The translations under genes and the position numbers were made by a program. A DNA stretch of 64,000 nucleotides from Belliella aquatica (GTDB lineage: Bacteria > Bacteroidota > Bacteroidia > Cytophagales > Cyclobacteriaceae). The stretch is taken from positions 254,819 through 318,818 of the forward strand of contig NZ_BMFD01000002.1 of NCBI RefSeq assembly GCF_014637795.1. The letters run 5' to 3'. Shown piece after piece: positions 1 to 8,662 of the stretch (the first letter of the stretch is position 1; each line of letters starts with the position of its first letter). The notes under the pieces were generated by a model, which saw only the letters and a program-made list of their open reading frames with translations, had not been told where the DNA came from and searched no databases.

Positions 1-698
1 ATTACGTTAGTATTGAAATCATGCTGCATTTCAAAAAATTTAGAACGAGTGGTCTTAATGGGCTTCCTTTTCGCCTTGTGAGATAATACTTCATTTTTCT
101 TTTCTATTTTGATCATTTGAAAACTATAATGATTTTTAGAATCATTTATTTTCAATATCAAACCAGGTAAGTTCCCAAAAACATATGGGCCATCATTGAT
201 TGGGATTTCTGCTGAAAACCACGCCTCCCAAACTCTCCCCCCATGGTTTGTAATAGCTCTTTGAACTTTATGACCTTCATACTCATCAAACTCATCCAAA
301 ACCTCCCAATTATTCCCATTCAAAGAAGATTCAAAAACAAAATGGTCAGGAAATATCAAATCATGATATTCATACACTTTTTTTCCCCAATCTTTTACTA
401 TTGCATAAGACATTTTCGGTTTTTGAACTTGATTAAGGTAAGGAATAAAATTATCAACATCCATATTTTGAGCAGCGGCCTCCTTGATAAGTGAGTCCCT
501 TTTCATTTGATAAAAATTTCTAAATTTCGAAACATTCTTTCCTACGAAAAGTACCATGATATCTTTAGACACAAAATCTAAATCAGTTGAATCTGACCTA
601 AATTCCACTTCATAAAAAACCGCATATTCGGACGTATCCTTTTCCTGAATTTCTACTGCACTAAAATTAAACAAGAGCACAAACACAAAACTTAACAT
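1..698 (-). CDS. GLPGLI family protein, C terminus outside the window
   Basis: The frame runs leftward from an ATG at 698 and is still open at base 1, so about 232 codons are visible. A short hydrophobic N terminus (MLSFVFVLLFNFSA) suggests export. The diagnostic block is near residues 160-185: WFSAEIPINDGPYVFGNLPG followed by LILKI, the conserved core that names the GLPGLI family (here NLPGLI). Family members are Bacteroidota proteins of unknown function, often near TonB or peptide-export genes. The start follows a terminator hairpin (724-755) by about 26 bases, so expression may depend on read-through from the small gene upstream or on a separate promoter. Family assignment is from visible motif; role is unknown. 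Confidence 0.8.
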   Translation of the reverse strand, partial: MLSFVFVLLFNFSAVEIQEKDTSEYAVFYEVEFRSDSTDLDFVSKDIMVLFVGKNVSKFRNFYQMKRDSLIKEAAAQNMDVDNFIPYLNQVQKPKMSYAIVKDWGKKVYEYHDLIFPDHFVFESSLNGNNWEVLDEFDEYEGHKVQRAITNHGGRVWEAWFSAEIPINDGPYVFGNLPGLILKINDSKNHYSFQMIKIEKKNEVLSHKAKRKPIKTTRSKFFEMQHDFNTNV

Positions 699-723
699 AA
701 TATAAAATTGAATTTTAATTACA

Positions 724-755
724 AATAAAAACAGGTCAATAATGATATTGACCTG
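724..755 (-). terminator. Rho-independent terminator after the small peptide gene
   Basis: A perfect 9-bp inverted repeat (caggtcaat / attgacctg, 732-755) is followed on the minus strand by TGTTTTTA. It lies between the small exported peptide gene and the GLPGLI gene, so it would end or attenuate the upstream transcript. Confidence 0.75.
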
Positions 756-775
756 CAAATCTAAATAAAGTTATT

Positions 776-979
776 TTAATCAGGATTACCACATAACACT
801 TCCTCAGCTTCTGCTATTAAAACCAACATTTCTTCTAAATCATCTGCACATACAATGGTTTGAAAGCCACAGGAAAGGGTTACAGGTTTGCATTCTTCGT
901 AAATTCTTTCTAAGGTAGCAAACCCAAAAGTTGCTCCAAAAAAAGCAAAGCATAACGACATTAAAATCTTTTTTTTCAT
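776..979 (-). CDS. Small exported four-cysteine peptide
   Basis: A 67-residue protein if translation starts at the internal ATG at 979 (MKKKILMSLCFAFFGATFGF). This gives a typical signal peptide; the longer frame from 1036 would put 19 polar residues in front and is unlikely. The mature part carries four cysteines (ECK, SCGF, VCADD, LCGN), acidic helices and no recognisable domain. It resembles in size and layout the short exported peptides (NVEALA-like) common in Bacteroidota, but no NVEALA motif is present. A pyrimidine repeat box lies about 68 bases upstream of the start, matching a box at the same distance from a second small Cys-peptide gene at 21656-21844. Function unknown. Confidence 0.6.
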   Translation of the reverse strand: MKKKILMSLCFAFFGATFGFATLERIYEECKPVTLSCGFQTIVCADDLEEMLVLIAEAEEVLCGNPD

Positions 980-1044
980 TTTAGTTATTTGGTTAGTTAT
1001 AAAATGAATTTCAAATGATAAAAAATGGCCATTCATTATCTAAA

Positions 1045-1070
1045 GACAAGAAAGAAAGAAAGTAGCAAGT
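1045..1070 (-). promoter_or_regulatory. CTTT-repeat box upstream of small peptide gene
   Basis: On the minus strand a run of CTTT units lies between ACTTGCTA and CTTG, ending about 68 bases before the ATG at 979. The same flanks and spacing recur at 21914-21960 before another small Cys-peptide gene. A shared regulatory or slippage-prone element is inferred. Confidence 0.4.
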
Positions 1071-1194
1071 ATTTAGGTGACTTTATGACTGGTTATCGTT
1101 TTTATTTTTTTACATAAAGCTATTACCGCCCACTTTTATCCTGTGCACACGAAATAATATTTCTTATAATTAAAAATATCAATTTATTTATCAA

Positions 1195-1202
1195 TAATTT
1201 TG
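1195..1202 (+). promoter_or_regulatory. -7 promoter element of the Usp gene
   Basis: TAATTTTG matches the Bacteroidota -7 consensus TAnnTTTG and sits 23 bases before the ATG at 1226. No convincing -33 TTG is visible at 17-19 bases upstream. Confidence 0.45.
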
Positions 1203-1225
1203 CAGCACTAAAAGCACGATAAAAA

Positions 1226-2149
1226 ATGTACCAAATCAAAAAACTCATTGTTTGTCTTGATCAAAGTGAATTGGATGAAACCTTAGTCAAATTTGCTTCT
1301 TTTGTAGCTAGAGTAAATCAAACCAAGAAGATTTACTTTACCAATGTGATCAGAAATCTCAATATCCCAAAAGAGGTTCTCGAAGAGTTTCCCAACTTGA
1401 TTGATAACATTGTCGAAGAGAGAAAAACCAAGATGAAAGATTTGGTCACTCAAGCTTTCGGTAAAATTAAAGATGTAGAAGTTTCTTATGTGGTCAAGGA
1501 AGGACAACTTTCAAAAAAGATCTTGAAACTCGCTCATGAAAAATCTGCTGACATGATCATTTTGGGCAGAAAAGTTGATCTTACTGGTACAGGTGTACTT
1601 TCACAGCGATTGGCTAGAAGAGCGAGCTGTTCGCTTTTGATCGTTCCTGAGCATTCCGTTCCAAAGATTGACAAATTGTTGGTACCAAGTGATTTTTCTG
1701 ATTATTCCAAAGATGCCCTTGAAGAAGCGGTCATGATAGTAGAGAAATATGGCGGAAAGGCTGAGATTTTCTGTCAAAATGTATTTTCTATTCCATCAGG
1801 CTATCATTTCACCGGAAAAACATACGAAGAATTTGCTGCTATTATGCAAATGCATGCAGAAATCAATTTCAAAAAATTCATCAGAAAAATAGATACAAAA
1901 AACATCAAAATCACACCTCTATATACAAAAGACGAGGACGATGATCCTGTAGAAGATATTCTTGCAAAAGCAGAAGAGATCAATGCAGATGGCATCATCA
2001 TCGGAGCAAAAGGAAGAACAGCTGCTACAGCGCTCTTTATCGGAAGCATGGCTGAGCGATTGATTCAAATGAACCACAAAATCCCTCTCCTTGTCACAAG
2101 ACCAAAAGGTAAAAATGCGGGTATTTTAGATTATATCTTAGAGATTTAA
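1226..2149 (+). CDS. Universal stress protein, two Usp domains
   Basis: 307 residues with two successive Usp folds. Domain 1 (about 1-145) begins KKLIVCLDQSELDETLVKFA and has the nucleotide-binding-like stretch ILGRKVDLTGTGVLSQRLAR. Domain 2 (about 150-300) begins DKLLVPSDFSDYSKDALEEA and has IIGAKGRTAATALFIGSMAE. The G-x2-G-x9-G(S/T)-like ATP loop is better kept in the second domain. Tandem Usp proteins act in the cytoplasm in stress and energy-limitation responses; the ligand cannot be deduced. It is a single-gene unit with its own -7 element and a terminator at 2186-2219. Confidence 0.88.
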   Translation: MYQIKKLIVCLDQSELDETLVKFASFVARVNQTKKIYFTNVIRNLNIPKEVLEEFPNLIDNIVEERKTKMKDLVTQAFGKIKDVEVSYVVKEGQLSKKILKLAHEKSADMIILGRKVDLTGTGVLSQRLARRASCSLLIVPEHSVPKIDKLLVPSDFSDYSKDALEEAVMIVEKYGGKAEIFCQNVFSIPSGYHFTGKTYEEFAAIMQMHAEINFKKFIRKIDTKNIKITPLYTKDEDDDPVEDILAKAEEINADGIIIGAKGRTAATALFIGSMAERLIQMNHKIPLLVTRPKGKNAGILDYILEI

Positions 2150-2185
2150 GAGAGATAGAATATTACGTCATTAATTATTAGAAAC

Positions 2186-2219
2186 AAAAGGGACTATGGC
2201 TTCAAGCTAGTTCCTTTTT
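2186..2219 (+). terminator. Terminator after the Usp gene
   Basis: Arms aaagggacta and tagttccttt (one mismatch) enclose an 11-base loop and end in a T run. Confidence 0.65.
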
Positions 2220-2436
2220 GTATTTAAGGAATCTGCCATTTCCAAGATTATTTTAAGCTTAATCTTATTTTATAATATGACTTTGCCAAGTTTAGCAACT
2301 GATTTGGGTCTTGTCACCCTAGCTTTTATCACTTATCTCTTTATTCTTAAGGTTTTTAACCTATCCAATTCAATAATCGAAAGTTTTTTTTAGACTCCAA
2401 TTAAACTAATCGGTATATTGGGTGTCTAAGTAAGCA

Positions 2437-2985
2437 ATGATGTCACTCAGCGATCTTGAGATCTTAACTTTAATTCAAGACCCCAAAACCCGGGACAAAG
2501 GATATAGACTTTTGATAAGTGCGTATCAAAAAAGAGTGTACCACATCATCCGGAAAATGGTAATCGTACATGAAGATGCCGATGACATCACCCAAAATAC
2601 GTTTATCAAAGCATTTAAAAATCTCGAAAACTTTCACAGCAATTCATCCTTGTTCACTTGGTTGTATAGAATTGCCACAAATGAAAGTTTGAATTTTCTT
2701 GAAAAAAAGAAGCGGAGATTCTTCTTTCCCATTGAAGACCACGAAGAGGTAATGAAAAATTACATTGACGAATCTTATCACATAGATGGAGAAGAAATCG
2801 ACAGGAGGCTGCAAAAGTCTCTGCTAAATCTACCCCAAAAACAACGATTAGTCTTCAATTTGAAGTATTTTGAAGATCTCAGCTACGATGAAATCAGTAA
2901 GATAACAGACACATCTGTTGGTGCGCTCAAAGCAAGTTATCACCATGCCGTGAAAAAAATTGAAAATGAATTGAAACAAGAATAA
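2437..2985 (+). CDS. ECF-type RNA polymerase sigma factor
   Basis: 182 residues. Region 2 (about 25-90) includes EDADDITQNTFIKAFKNLEN and SSLFTWLYRIATNESLNFLE, the -10 recognition and core-binding helices. Region 4 (about 127-180) includes LPQKQRLVFNLKYFEDLSYD and the helix-turn-helix ISKITDTSVGALKASYHHAV. The first two codons are both ATG (2437 and 2440); either may be used. The next two genes are a membrane-anchored small protein and an LTXXQ-like exported protein, so this is a three-gene sigma/regulator unit common in Bacteroidota. Regulon unknown. Confidence 0.9.
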   Translation: MMSLSDLEILTLIQDPKTRDKGYRLLISAYQKRVYHIIRKMVIVHEDADDITQNTFIKAFKNLENFHSNSSLFTWLYRIATNESLNFLEKKKRRFFFPIEDHEEVMKNYIDESYHIDGEEIDRRLQKSLLNLPQKQRLVFNLKYFEDLSYDEISKITDTSVGALKASYHHAVKKIENELKQE

Positions 2986-3020
2986 ACCTCAGCCTATATA
3001 TTCTGTCTAACGAACAAGTT

Positions 3021-3392
3021 ATGAAAAATCTACCCAAAAAGAATATCTTCAAAGTACCAGAAAACTACTTTGAGAACCTCTCAGATCAGATTATTGAGAA
3101 AAACTCCAATAAGAGAAGTCAAATGATATACTTCAGAAGCATGGCTGCTGCAGCTGTGGTACTGATTGGCGTGGCTTTATTTGTCTTTAGACAAGATAAT
3201 ATTCCAACAGATAACATTCATTTAAGTATGTCTGATGACATTAATTTATATATCAATGCTGGATATTGGGGCGCAGAAGAAGTTCTTTCCCTCTCCGAAA
3301 ACCCAAATTTGATATTAGAGCAAATTATTGCTGAAGAATGGGGCAATTACAATATCAATGAAATGGAATTTGAAGATGATAACTGGTATTAA
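3021..3392 (+). CDS. Small membrane protein, putative anti-sigma partner
   Basis: 123 residues. A polar N terminus (about 1-38) is followed by one hydrophobic helix (SMAAAAVVLIGVALFVFR, about 41-58) and a 65-residue acidic C-terminal part ending EMEFEDDNWY. It starts 35 bases after the sigma factor stop and ends 5 bases before the next start. Position and single-span topology fit an anti-sigma role, but no zinc-binding anti-sigma motif is visible, so the role is inferred from context only. Confidence 0.7.
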   Translation: MKNLPKKNIFKVPENYFENLSDQIIEKNSNKRSQMIYFRSMAAAAVVLIGVALFVFRQDNIPTDNIHLSMSDDINLYINAGYWGAEEVLSLSENPNLILEQIIAEEWGNYNINEMEFEDDNWY

Positions 3393-3397
3393 CTAAC

Positions 3398-3856
3398 ATG
3401 AAAATGAAATACAATAAATATATACTATTCCTTATTTTAGGTCTCTTAGGTTCAACTGCTTATGCGCAAAGAGACCAACAAGGCTTCGATAGAGAAAAAT
3501 ATGAATCCGCGAGAGTTGCCTTTATTACCAATAGGCTAGATTTGAAAACTGAACAAGCCGAGAAGTTTTGGCCAATCTTCAACAAGTACAATGAAGATAA
3601 AGAGAAACTGATGCGCAACATGTCTGCCATTAACAAGGAATCTGATGGCGATGTGACGGAAGCTAAGGCCAAAGAATTAATCAATAAAAGATTTACAATT
3701 CAAAAAGAAATGCTTGATCTTGATAAAGAGTTTATGAATAAAGTTACCTCTGTTTTAAGTCATACACAAGCACTCAAACTTGGTGGTGCCAACAGAGATT
3801 TTGTAAGGCGAATCTATCGCATGAACCAAAGAGGAGATCAAAGGGATCAAAATTAA
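3398..3856 (+). CDS. Exported LTXXQ/Spy-like protein of the sigma operon
   Basis: 152 residues with a clear signal peptide (MKMKYNKYILFLILGLLGST, cleavage near AYAQ). The mature part is highly charged and helical: LDLKTEQAEKFWPIFNKYNE and a later MLDLDKEFMNKVTSVLSHTQ, resembling the Spy/CpxP type of periplasmic stress sensor often annotated in Bacteroidota as a sensor of ECF sigma factors. It probably works in the periplasm as the envelope-side member of the sigma unit. A terminator follows directly. Confidence 0.75.
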   Translation: MKMKYNKYILFLILGLLGSTAYAQRDQQGFDREKYESARVAFITNRLDLKTEQAEKFWPIFNKYNEDKEKLMRNMSAINKESDGDVTEAKAKELINKRFTIQKEMLDLDKEFMNKVTSVLSHTQALKLGGANRDFVRRIYRMNQRGDQRDQN

Positions 3857-3886
3857 AAAAAGGAGTCAAATGGCTCCTTTTTTTAA
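3853..3886. terminator. Bidirectional terminator between the sigma operon and mscL
   Basis: A-run, GGAG stem, 9-base loop, CTCC, T-run, nearly symmetric. It can serve both the rightward operon ending at 3856 and leftward mscL ending at 3906. Confidence 0.75.
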
Positions 3887-3905
3887 TTTACAAAACACTA
3901 AAACT

Positions 3906-4316
3906 TTACTTCTTCAACAAATCGCGAATTTCTTCTAATAAAACCTCGGATTTTGGTGGTGCAACTGGTGCAGCTGGTGCAGCCTCTTCTTTTTTCTTTC
4001 TGAAATTAATTGCTCTAATGGCTAAGAAAATAACAAAAGCGATAATGACAAAATCAACAACATTTTGGATAAAATTACCATAACTCAAGACAACAGCAGG
4101 AATATCAACACCATCTTCGGTATATCCTGCTTTTAGAACTAGAACTAGGTCTTTGAAATCTACTCCACCAAGCAAGACTCCAAGTGGTGGCATCACAATG
4201 TCATTCACAAATGACGAAACTATTTTACCAAAGGCGCCACCGATAATTACAGCTACTGCTAAGTCGATTACATTGCCCTTGATAGCAAATTCTTTAAATT
4301 CTTTTACCATTCCCAT
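3906..4316 (-). CDS. mscL: Large-conductance mechanosensitive channel MscL
   Basis: 136 residues, the usual size. The N-terminal amphipathic segment and first helix read [20 protein letters not shown] and [20 protein letters not shown], the MscL signature. The second transmembrane helix is near residues 80-103 ([20 protein letters not shown]). The C terminus is Ala/Pro-rich and ends in the cytoplasmic bundle helix [13 protein letters not shown]. It forms a homopentameric emergency valve in the inner membrane that opens on hypo-osmotic shock. Single-gene unit. Confidence 0.95.
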   Translation of the reverse strand: MGMVKEFKEFAIKGNVIDLAVAVIIGGAFGKIVSSFVNDIVMPPLGVLLGGVDFKDLVLVLKAGYTEDGVDIPAVVLSYGNFIQNVVDFVIIAFVIFLAIRAINFRKKKEEAAPAAPVAPPKSEVLLEEIRDLLKK

Positions 4317-4488
4317 AAATGCGTGAGTTTATTTTTTAGATGATTGTTTTTATGCAGGAAAAATACAAACAATTTTATAAACACAAAATATAATTCTTTT
4401 TTTTTAAAAGTAATTTTTCACCTATAATATGTATTTCAAACTTCCTAAGAAAGGTATGTATACCAATATAAATAAGGAGTACTATGAC

Positions 4489-4516
4489 TTGAAATTTATT
4501 ATTTTTTCTAACTTTG
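4489..4516 (+). promoter_or_regulatory. Promoter of mgsA-pfkA
   Basis: TTG at 4489-4491, a 17-base spacer, then TAACTTTG at 4509-4516. This is an excellent match to the Bacteroidota promoter TTTG-N17-19-TAnnTTTG. The predicted transcript start is near 4522, about 20 bases before the ATG at 4541, which supports that start over the upstream TTG at 4514 inside the promoter. Confidence 0.65.
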
Positions 4517-4540
4517 ACCTCTAACCTATTAAACAGTAAA

Positions 4541-4918
4541 ATGAAAATTGCCTTGATAGCACATGATGGAAAAAAGGCCGATATGGTTCATTTTCTATCT
4601 GGATTCAGAGATGAATTATTAAAAAAAGATGTTAGCTTAGTTGCAACAGGTACGACAGGTAAACATATAGAAAAAGCAGGTTTTGAAGTAGAAAAATTAC
4701 TTTCTGGGCCACTTGGCGGAGATGCTCAAATCGCAGCATTAGCTGCACAAAAAGAATTGGATCTTGTTATATTTTTCAGAGATCCTTTGGACAAACATCC
4801 ACACGAGCCAGATGTACAAATGCTTATGAGAATTTGTGATGTTCACAATATTCCATTGGCAACCAATCCTGCTGCTGCTGATATGATTTTTAAATATATA
4901 ATTTCTCTAAGACACTAA
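4541..4918 (+). CDS. mgsA: Methylglyoxal synthase
   Basis: 125 residues from ATG 4541 (MKIALIAHDGKKADM). A TTG at 4514 would add nine residues but lies in the promoter. The family motifs are all present: TGTTG near 36, SGPLGGDAQIA near 54 with the catalytic Asp, FFRDPLDKHPHEPDV near 80 and NIPLATNPAAADM near 103. The enzyme converts dihydroxyacetone phosphate to methylglyoxal plus phosphate, a bypass that relieves sugar-phosphate overload. Its stop overlaps the pfkA start (TAATG), so the two are translationally coupled: the entry enzyme of lower glycolysis and its overflow valve are made together. Confidence 0.95.
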   Translation: MKIALIAHDGKKADMVHFLSGFRDELLKKDVSLVATGTTGKHIEKAGFEVEKLLSGPLGGDAQIAALAAQKELDLVIFFRDPLDKHPHEPDVQMLMRICDVHNIPLATNPAAADMIFKYIISLRH

Positions 4919-5904
4919 TGGAACCAAAGACTATAAAAAGAATTGGCGTTTTGACTTCTGGAGGTGATGCTCCAGGAATGAACGCAGCAATAAGAGCAAC
5001 CGTCAGAGCGGGCTTCTACTATAACTTGGAAATGTATGGTATATATCGAGGTTATGAAGGCATGATCAATAATGATATCAAAAAGCTCGAAAGTAAAAAT
5101 ATTGCTCATATTTTAGAAAGAGGTGGTACATTCCTCAAGTCTGCAAGAAGTGCTGAATTCAGAACAGCTGAAGGAAGAAAAAAAGCTTATGAAAACCTTC
5201 AAAAACACGGGATCGATGCATTAGTAGTCATTGGAGGAGATGGCTCTTTGACTGGTGCTCATCTCTTTTTCCAAGAGTTTGGAATTCCTGCTATTGGGCT
5301 TCCGGGTACAATTGATAATGATTTATCTGGAACAGACAGTACTATTGGTTTTGACACAGCTTGCAATACTGCTATTCAAGCAATCGATAAGATAAGAGAT
5401 ACAGCAACTTCACATGATAGGCTCTTTTTTGTAGAGGTAATGGGAAGAGATGCCGGATTTATTGCCATCAATGCTGGAATTGGAAGTGCCGCTGCAGCAA
5501 CCTTGATTCCAGAAAAGAAAATGCCAATCGAGCGCTTGGTCGAAAGACTAAAAGCTAGAACCAAAGCATTGAAGCAATCCAACATTGTGATTGTAGCGGA
5601 AGGCGGAAAAAGTGGTGGTGCAGCTGAAATTGCTTCCAAAATCAAGAAGCTTCTTCCGTATTATGATATTAAAGTAACGATCTTAGGTCATTTGCAACGC
5701 GGAGGATCGCCAAGTTCTTTTGATAGAGTACTTGCAAGTAAACTTGGAGTAGCGGCTGTGGAAGGTCTTATGCAAGGCAAATACGATGTGATGGCAGGTA
5801 TTATTAATAATAAAATAGTCTTCACTCCTATTACCAAAGCTATTGTCGATGACAAAGAAGTAGATGAAGATGATTTCAGAATCGCAAAAATACTTTCAAC
5901 ATAA
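4918..5904 (+). CDS. pfkA: ATP-dependent 6-phosphofructokinase
   Basis: 328 residues. Motifs in order: GVLTSGGDAPGMNAAIRA (8-25), VVIGGDGSLTGAHLF (about 103), GLPGTIDNDLSGTD (about 126, catalytic Asp in TIDND), VEVMGRDAGFIA (about 168) and LGHLQRGGSPSSFDR near 255. The glycine in GGDGS, rather than the aspartate of pyrophosphate-dependent enzymes, indicates ATP as phosphoryl donor. It makes fructose 1,6-bisphosphate in the cytoplasm; the class II aldolase that uses the product is encoded 2.6 kb away (fbaA). Confidence 0.96.
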   Translation: MEPKTIKRIGVLTSGGDAPGMNAAIRATVRAGFYYNLEMYGIYRGYEGMINNDIKKLESKNIAHILERGGTFLKSARSAEFRTAEGRKKAYENLQKHGIDALVVIGGDGSLTGAHLFFQEFGIPAIGLPGTIDNDLSGTDSTIGFDTACNTAIQAIDKIRDTATSHDRLFFVEVMGRDAGFIAINAGIGSAAAATLIPEKKMPIERLVERLKARTKALKQSNIVIVAEGGKSGGAAEIASKIKKLLPYYDIKVTILGHLQRGGSPSSFDRVLASKLGVAAVEGLMQGKYDVMAGIINNKIVFTPITKAIVDDKEVDEDDFRIAKILST

Positions 5905-5940
5905 AAAAAGGAGGCTAAAAATTAGCCTCCTTTTTTTATG
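5900..5940. terminator. Bidirectional terminator between pfkA and the amylase gene
   Basis: A near-perfect symmetric hairpin (GGAGGCTAA / TTAGCCTCC) framed by A7 and T7 tracts. It separates two convergent genes. Confidence 0.85.
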
Positions 5941-5961
5941 TTATTCAAACTAAACTTAGAA

Positions 5962-7512
5962 TTATTTTTCTAGAATTATGGAAGCATATGCTGGCAATCT
6001 CACATTTCCAGATTCCAAAGATGCATTTCCAAAGGAAAATAAAACACCTTCAAATTCTTCGGGAATCGTAAAATTCTGTTCCGTTTCACTCAAATTATGT
6101 ATCACAAATAATTCTTGATCTTCATAATTTCTATAAAATGCCATACTTGGCTTTGGTAAATCTCCCTCAAAGAGTTCCAAGTCACCTAATGCGAGAGCTC
6201 GATTCATATTCCTCAACTTGATTATTTCTCTGTAGTGATTGAAATAACTTGTGCTCATTGATTTCTGAATAGCGAGTGGAGTTACCACTTCGTCTGTTGA
6301 ATATTCTGCATCTATCCAAGTCGCTCTTCCAGTATCATTTGCTTGGATATCCCAAAGAAATGGCTCTCGAATGTTTTCATCAGGTTTTTTACCCAGCATA
6401 CCAATTTCTTCGCCATAATATAAATACGGTGCACCTGGCATAGACATTAAGATTGTTATTGCCTGTTTTAACTTCTTAGGATTTTCATCAAGAGAGTTTA
6501 GCAGTCTAGGCTGATCATGATTGGAAGAAAAGGTAGCATCAATAAACTCATCAGTGATATTTTGGTAGAAATCTAGTATTTCTTTCTGCTTTTTGGCTAA
6601 AAGCATTCCATCCTCTTTTCTGTAAGACTCTAGGAGTGTATAGTGAAAATCAAAATTGAATAAAGCTGGCAACCCTGGTAAGTATGGAGCCACCACTTCC
6701 TTCATGTCATACACTTCACCTACCAAATAAACATCTGATTTGATTTTTGTCATTTCTGCTCTAAATTCCTTCCAAAAGGCATGATTATCTTCTGGTCTAT
6801 CATCTGGAAAAATATGCTTTGCAGCATCCAATCGAAAACCATCTACTCCCACATCTTTTAACCAAAACCTTCCTATTTCATAAATTTCTTCTCTGACTTT
6901 GGGATTATCAAAATTCAAATCCGGCATACCACCGATAAAAAAGCCATAGTAGAAATCCTCTCCATTTCCTGGATCGTGCCATTGTCTGATGTTGTCACTA
7001 TCCAAAGTGATGGTTTTCTTATTGATAAAATCTGCAATGGTGTCTTTTTGAGCCCATACATAATAATCTCTGTAAGGATTATCTCTTCCTTTCTTAGACT
7101 CTTTGAACCAAGGATGCTCACTACTCGTGTGGTTGATGATCAAGTCAATGACAATTTTAATATCTTTTTCATGTGCTGACTCCAACATTTTTTTGAAGTC
7201 TTCCATCGTTCCATAATCAGGGTGGATATCCTTATAATCGGTCACGTCATATTTGTGATAACTCGGGGAAGGCATGATTGGCATAAACCAAATTGCATTT
7301 GCTCCAAGTTCTTTGACATGCTCCAATTTCTTTGCTACACCATTGATGTCTCCAATACCGTCTCCATTTGAATCATAAAATGATTGAATAAATATTTCAT
7401 AAGTAATCCCAGCGTGAGGCCAATGATTTTCAACTTTAATATTAGATGAAGTATCACAAGAAGTTAGTAGTACCAAAACAGTTAAAATGGAGGCAAATAA
7501 ATATTTTTTCAT
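5962..7512 (-). CDS. GH13 alpha-amylase lipoprotein
   Basis: 516 residues. The N terminus is a lipoprotein signal with lipobox LTSC (Cys19), so the enzyme is probably outer-membrane anchored. The GH13 barrel shows region I VIDLIINHTS (121-130), nucleophile Asp229 in GFRLDAAKH, acid/base Glu266 in LVGEVYD and transition-state Asp333 in SSNHDQ. The C-terminal 80 residues form the beta-sandwich domain C. It cleaves alpha-1,4 linkages in starch-like glucans. It is the last gene of the leftward alpha-glucan cluster but is separated from fbaA by a terminator, so it may also have its own promoter. Confidence 0.92.
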   Translation of the reverse strand: MKKYLFASILTVLVLLTSCDTSSNIKVENHWPHAGITYEIFIQSFYDSNGDGIGDINGVAKKLEHVKELGANAIWFMPIMPSPSYHKYDVTDYKDIHPDYGTMEDFKKMLESAHEKDIKIVIDLIINHTSSEHPWFKESKKGRDNPYRDYYVWAQKDTIADFINKKTITLDSDNIRQWHDPGNGEDFYYGFFIGGMPDLNFDNPKVREEIYEIGRFWLKDVGVDGFRLDAAKHIFPDDRPEDNHAFWKEFRAEMTKIKSDVYLVGEVYDMKEVVAPYLPGLPALFNFDFHYTLLESYRKEDGMLLAKKQKEILDFYQNITDEFIDATFSSNHDQPRLLNSLDENPKKLKQAITILMSMPGAPYLYYGEEIGMLGKKPDENIREPFLWDIQANDTGRATWIDAEYSTDEVVTPLAIQKSMSTSYFNHYREIIKLRNMNRALALGDLELFEGDLPKPSMAFYRNYEDQELFVIHNLSETEQNFTIPEEFEGVLFSFGNASLESGNVRLPAYASIILEK

Positions 7513-7522
7513 GGTAATAGAG

Positions 7523-7556
7523 TAAAAAAGAAAAAGTCACCGTAAAGTGACCTTTT
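7523..7556 (-). terminator. Terminator after fbaA
   Basis: On the minus strand GTCAC-6-base loop-GTGAC is followed by TTTTTCTTTTTT. It lies between fbaA and the amylase gene. Confidence 0.75.
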
Positions 7557-7579
7557 CTTTGATAGGTAATTGATTGTTT

Positions 7580-8641
7580 TTAATTTCTATTGACAGCATT
7601 GAGCATGTCAAATGCTACTTCTAATCGCTGCACAAAGTTCTCCTCTCCTTTTCTCATCCAAGCTCTTGGATCGTAGAATTTCTTGTTCGGACTGTCAGGC
7701 CCATTAGGATTACCTAGCTGCGTTTGAAGGAAGCCTTCATTTTTTTGATAATATTTCAAAACACCTTCCCAGAATGCCCATTGCATATCTGTATCTATGT
7801 TCATTTTGATCGAACCATAACTGTTAGCCTCTCTAATCTCTTCTACCGTGGAACCTGATCCACCGTGGAATACAAAGAACAAAGGCTTTCCAGAAGTACC
7901 ATATTTTTGATTGATATAATCTTGAGAGTTTTTCAAAATAACCGGCTTTAAGCTCACATTTCCAGGCTTATAAACACCATGCACATTGCCAAAAGCTGCC
8001 GCAACTGTGAATAAATCACCAACTTGCTTCAGATGCTCATATGCATATGCAACTTCTTCAGGTTGAGTATATAATTTTGAGCTATCGATGTCAGTATTAT
8101 CTACCCCATCTTCCTCACCGCCTGTGACACCAAGTTCTATCTCGATAGCCATTTCAAGCTTATTGAACTCTTTGAAATATTTAACTGAAGTTTCTACATT
8201 TTCTTCCAATGATTCTTCAGATAAATCCAACATATGAGAACTGTACAAAGGTCTTTTAAAAGCTTTGTAGTACTCCTTTCCCTCTGCAAGCATACCATCG
8301 ATCCAAGGCAATAATTTCTTGGCTGCGTGATCTGTATGAAGTATTACAGGCACACCATATGCCTCTGCCATTTTGTGTACATGCAACGCGCCAGAAATGG
8401 CTCCAGCTACACTAGCTTCTTGGTTGCCATTTGGAAGAGATTTACCTGCATAAAACTGTGCTCCTCCATTCGAAAATTGAATAATTACTGGGGAATTGAC
8501 CTTTTTGGCCGTTTCCAAAACACCATTGATTGTACTGGTGTTGATTACATTTACTGCTGGAAGTGCAAATTCACTTTCCTTGGCATATTCTAAAAGATCC
8601 TTAAGTTCTTCACCGTACTTTACTCCTGGTTTGAATTTCAT
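7580..8641 (-). CDS. fbaA: Class II fructose-bisphosphate aldolase
   Basis: 353 residues, the length of the FbaA-type class II enzymes. Visible family motifs are FALPAVNVINTSTINGVLET (26-45), the zinc-site histidines in VPVILHTDHAAKK (about 100-112), ELGVTGGEEDGVDNT (about 178), FGNVHGVYKPGNVSL (about 220) and VFHGGSGSTVEEI (about 263). It cleaves fructose 1,6-bisphosphate to dihydroxyacetone phosphate, which is the substrate of the nearby MgsA, and glyceraldehyde 3-phosphate. It starts only 21 bases after the stop of the secreted GH13 gene, so it is probably co-transcribed with glucan utilisation genes. Confidence 0.96.
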   Translation of the reverse strand: MKFKPGVKYGEELKDLLEYAKESEFALPAVNVINTSTINGVLETAKKVNSPVIIQFSNGGAQFYAGKSLPNGNQEASVAGAISGALHVHKMAEAYGVPVILHTDHAAKKLLPWIDGMLAEGKEYYKAFKRPLYSSHMLDLSEESLEENVETSVKYFKEFNKLEMAIEIELGVTGGEEDGVDNTDIDSSKLYTQPEEVAYAYEHLKQVGDLFTVAAAFGNVHGVYKPGNVSLKPVILKNSQDYINQKYGTSGKPLFFVFHGGSGSTVEEIREANSYGSIKMNIDTDMQWAFWEGVLKYYQKNEGFLQTQLGNPNGPDSPNKKFYDPRAWMRKGEENFVQRLEVAFDMLNAVNRN

Positions 8642-8662
8642 GTTGCTGATTTAATGGTTTGA

